Of a stretch of DNA of 64,000 nt, positions 61,805-64,000 are shown piece by piece. A program made the position numbers and the translations under genes. The notes under the pieces were generated by a model that worked only from the letters and a program-made list of their open reading frames with translations, was not told where the DNA came from and searched no databases. Positions within the stretch are counted from its first letter, which is position 1. Every line of letters starts with the position of its first letter. Source of the DNA: Epiperipatus broadwayi (lineage: Eukaryota; Onychophora; Udeonychophora; Euonychophora; Peripatidae); contig JAQFVV010006216.1 in assembly GCA_028023455.1 (NCBI GenBank), positions 4,046,877 to 4,110,876 of the forward strand, read 5' to 3'.

Positions 61805-63039
61805 TTAAAATCAGAAAATGATTTTAATTAGGAAATCCTTATCTTTTTTTCTAATTAATAAAACTTTAACTGTTGTTTTTGGAAAGGGAAAATCTGAAAA
61901 CTTATCGAAAGAATGTAGCTTTTAATCAATAAAACTTTAATAAATTATTTAAAAATAAAATCAAACATTCCCGACACAATGAAACTTTTAAACAATTATA
62001 TATATTTAAATATTTACAAATATATACGCACAATCCACGCAGTTATAATATATAAATTCATGAATAATTCTATCATGAATTTATTAATAGAATTGATCAA
62101 TTTAAATCTGAAACTAATTATTTGAATACACATTTGAAATAAGTTATTCTTTATGGAAATTAGCATGGATTGAACGTATAAAGCCCCATTGCATCGGAAA
62201 TTCAAGGTTAGTACTAGGGTTTGAAGTGGGCTTATGGTTAGATGTCATGAAGCTAGGATCGAACTCAGATCCAACTGCTTCAGTATCTTCGAAGGATTTT
62301 CATTCATGAATTCCAGGAACATCTAGGACTATTGCATTAACTTTTATAAATACCATTTAATTTTTAAAAATTATAATTGGTGAACATTAATTTCATTTCC
62401 TTTATCATTGAATTCATTTCATTAAAGAAATAAATAAGAAGAGAAGATTAATAATTAAAAATATTTTTTTTATATATTTAATAAAAATTTAGATATGGGA
62501 TAAGAAATATTAACATGAGAAAGGTATATAAATATAAAAGAAATAGAGTGAACTTAGAGGTAAGAAATTAAATTATTTTTTAATTTGCATATTATTATTT
62601 TTTTATGACATGACATTACTTTGTTTGTATTAATTCAAATAGACTAATAACCATTGTTTATTATAGTTGGATAAATGATTAACATTGGTATGAAATATAT
62701 TTATATATTTTTTTATAATTAATAAACATAATTATATAGAATCATTTTAACTGATAAATATATTTTATTAGATTATTATTTGTATAATAATTATATAATA
62801 GTTTTAATATAGTAGTCTAATATTTAGAAATATATATTTTATATAAATTATAAAATCATGTAGTGTTATAAATTATATAATATATCTACCGTAGGTAAAT
62901 AGAATATATATATTTATATATATTTAATATAAGATAGTAGATATATAAATAATTCTTATATATTATAAAGTTTAAGTTATTTATTTGTTAAATAAATAAT
63001 TATTATGTTTTATATTAAACTAAATGAAGTCTTTAATTT
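61805..63039. other. AT-rich spacer
   Basis: Extremely AT-rich from 62,340 onward with many short palindromes. A GC-richer patch at 62,180-62,330 contains GGATCGAACTCAGATCC, faintly like a tRNA T-arm; no cloverleaf could be drawn. Confidence 0.35.
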
Positions 63040-63072
63040 ATTTTATTTATTTATTTATTTATTTATTTATTT
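63040..63072. repeat. (TTTA)n microsatellite, about eight units
   Basis: Uninterrupted TTTA units visible directly. Confidence 0.9.
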
Positions 63073-64000
63073 GATTTTATAAAATAAGAACAAACAGTTA
63101 ATATAATAATCTTTATTGATTATTATATTAGCTTCATGAAACCCATTTTAAAGAGTTAGTGATATTTATTATTATTACACTAGTATATTGATAGGAATCC
63201 CTGAAGAGAGTCAATTGTTAAATTTTCCTGAGTTTGAAATCTGAGCATAACCATTAAATCAAGGTGAAGATCAATTTGATGTGGTTTAGATATAATTTAT
63301 AATAAATAATAAATTATGTATAAGGAGTAGACATAGTTTTATATTAAAATTAAATCACATCACTCATGGCATCCTATATGAAGACCTTAAATCTGACTAT
63401 AGTGAGATGTGACTGCCTTAACTTATCACATTGAGAGGGTGTGTACCCCTACAATATATAAAATATTAGTAATGAAAGTTGAAAAATTCATGGAGATCTA
63501 TAATATTTTTTCCGCTTTCCCCCTTCTAGCAATAATTCTCTGAGTATTGATATTTTTAACAAATGACTAACAAATCATTATAAATTAATTGAATGTTGTG
63601 CCTAAGAATTTTTTAAAAAAAAATGTACGTAAGGAAAAAAATTAATTAATTAATAATATTCTGAGAATATAAAGAGAAGTTGTTGCCTAAGAATAGTTTG
63701 GATATCATAAAGCCATAAGAATCTTCCTGTCCTTTATTGGATCTCTTCAAACCTGATTATAAAAGGCAAATTAATAATGGCTTCTCATTTATTAAAATGT
63801 GAAAAGGTATGGGAATAATAATATTGGCATTAAAAATAACGTACAGGCCACAACTAGAAACCATATGATGTGCACACACCACACCCTATGTTGTAATGAC
63901 ATATTTTTACAATAATCAATTTTATTTTAACCTACAGTAGATGACTCTGGAGTAGAATGAAAAGAATTGCTCCTAAAGGGATGTATTAAAAGAAAACCCA
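63073..64000. other. AT-rich spacer with a foldback-family scrap
   Basis: GGTATGGGAATAATAATATT followed by GGCATTAA at 63,805-63,833 resembles the inner arm of the 50.4-kb foldback element (GGTATGACAATAATATTGGC). Otherwise nothing is recognised. Confidence 0.35.

Overview
This window looks like a gene-poor stretch of a large, strongly AT-rich metazoan nuclear genome. Three things point that way: a protein exon with consensus AG/GT splice borders inside long introns, several kinds of eukaryotic transposon nested in each other, and long simple repeats. I cannot place the phylum. The mix (animal-type beta-lactamase-like gene, ZBED5-type hAT, Penelope-like GIY-YIG element, tRNA-like SINEs, Ty3/gypsy) fits an invertebrate. 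There are no bacterial operons, CRISPR arrays or rRNA genes.

Layout. 0-8 kb: AT-rich spacer with dispersed repeats, an 85-bp tandem duplication and a tRNA-like SINE with a snap-back head. 8.26-10.5 kb: a decayed Ty3/gypsy gag-pol copy on +. 14.2-14.6 kb: a foldback element. 15.3 kb: the only convincing host exon (223 bp, beta-lactamase/transpeptidase-like family). 17.9-18.5 kb: a ~630-bp (TAA)n microsatellite. 19.2-23.0 kb: a block strikingly poor in C on +. 23.9-32.5 kb: two ~1.7-kb direct repeats (possible LTRs of a minus-strand element). Between them lie a gag-like ORF and a 2.6-kb palindrome made of 334-bp satellite units, four in each direction, bounded by a 10-bp direct repeat.

32.7-43.5 kb: a structurally complete Ty3/gypsy retrotransposon of 10.8 kb with 2.65-kb LTRs (TG..CA ends, polypurine tract, AT-rich target duplication). 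Gag, protease, reverse transcriptase, RNase H and integrase are all recognisable, but stops and frameshifts break them. Both LTRs carry antisense or bidirectional open frames that the usual element structure does not explain. 43.6-49.4 kb: a coiled-coil gag-like relic, then a minus-strand LINE relic (endonuclease and RT parts) split by a 3.2-kb hAT transposon with a perfect 8-bp target duplication.

50.4-51.1 kb: a second foldback element. 53.07-54.31 kb: a non-autonomous DNA transposon with a telomere-like repeat inside. 55.6-56.0 kb: an intact GIY-YIG ORF of a Penelope-like element. 56.1 kb: a second SINE copy. 57.5-61.2 kb: a long repeat with three nearly identical 1.07-kb tandem units. 61.2-64 kb: AT-rich spacer.

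Apart from the single exon, essentially everything recognisable here is mobile or repetitive DNA. All family assignments are from motifs read by eye; no database search or computed alignment was possible.
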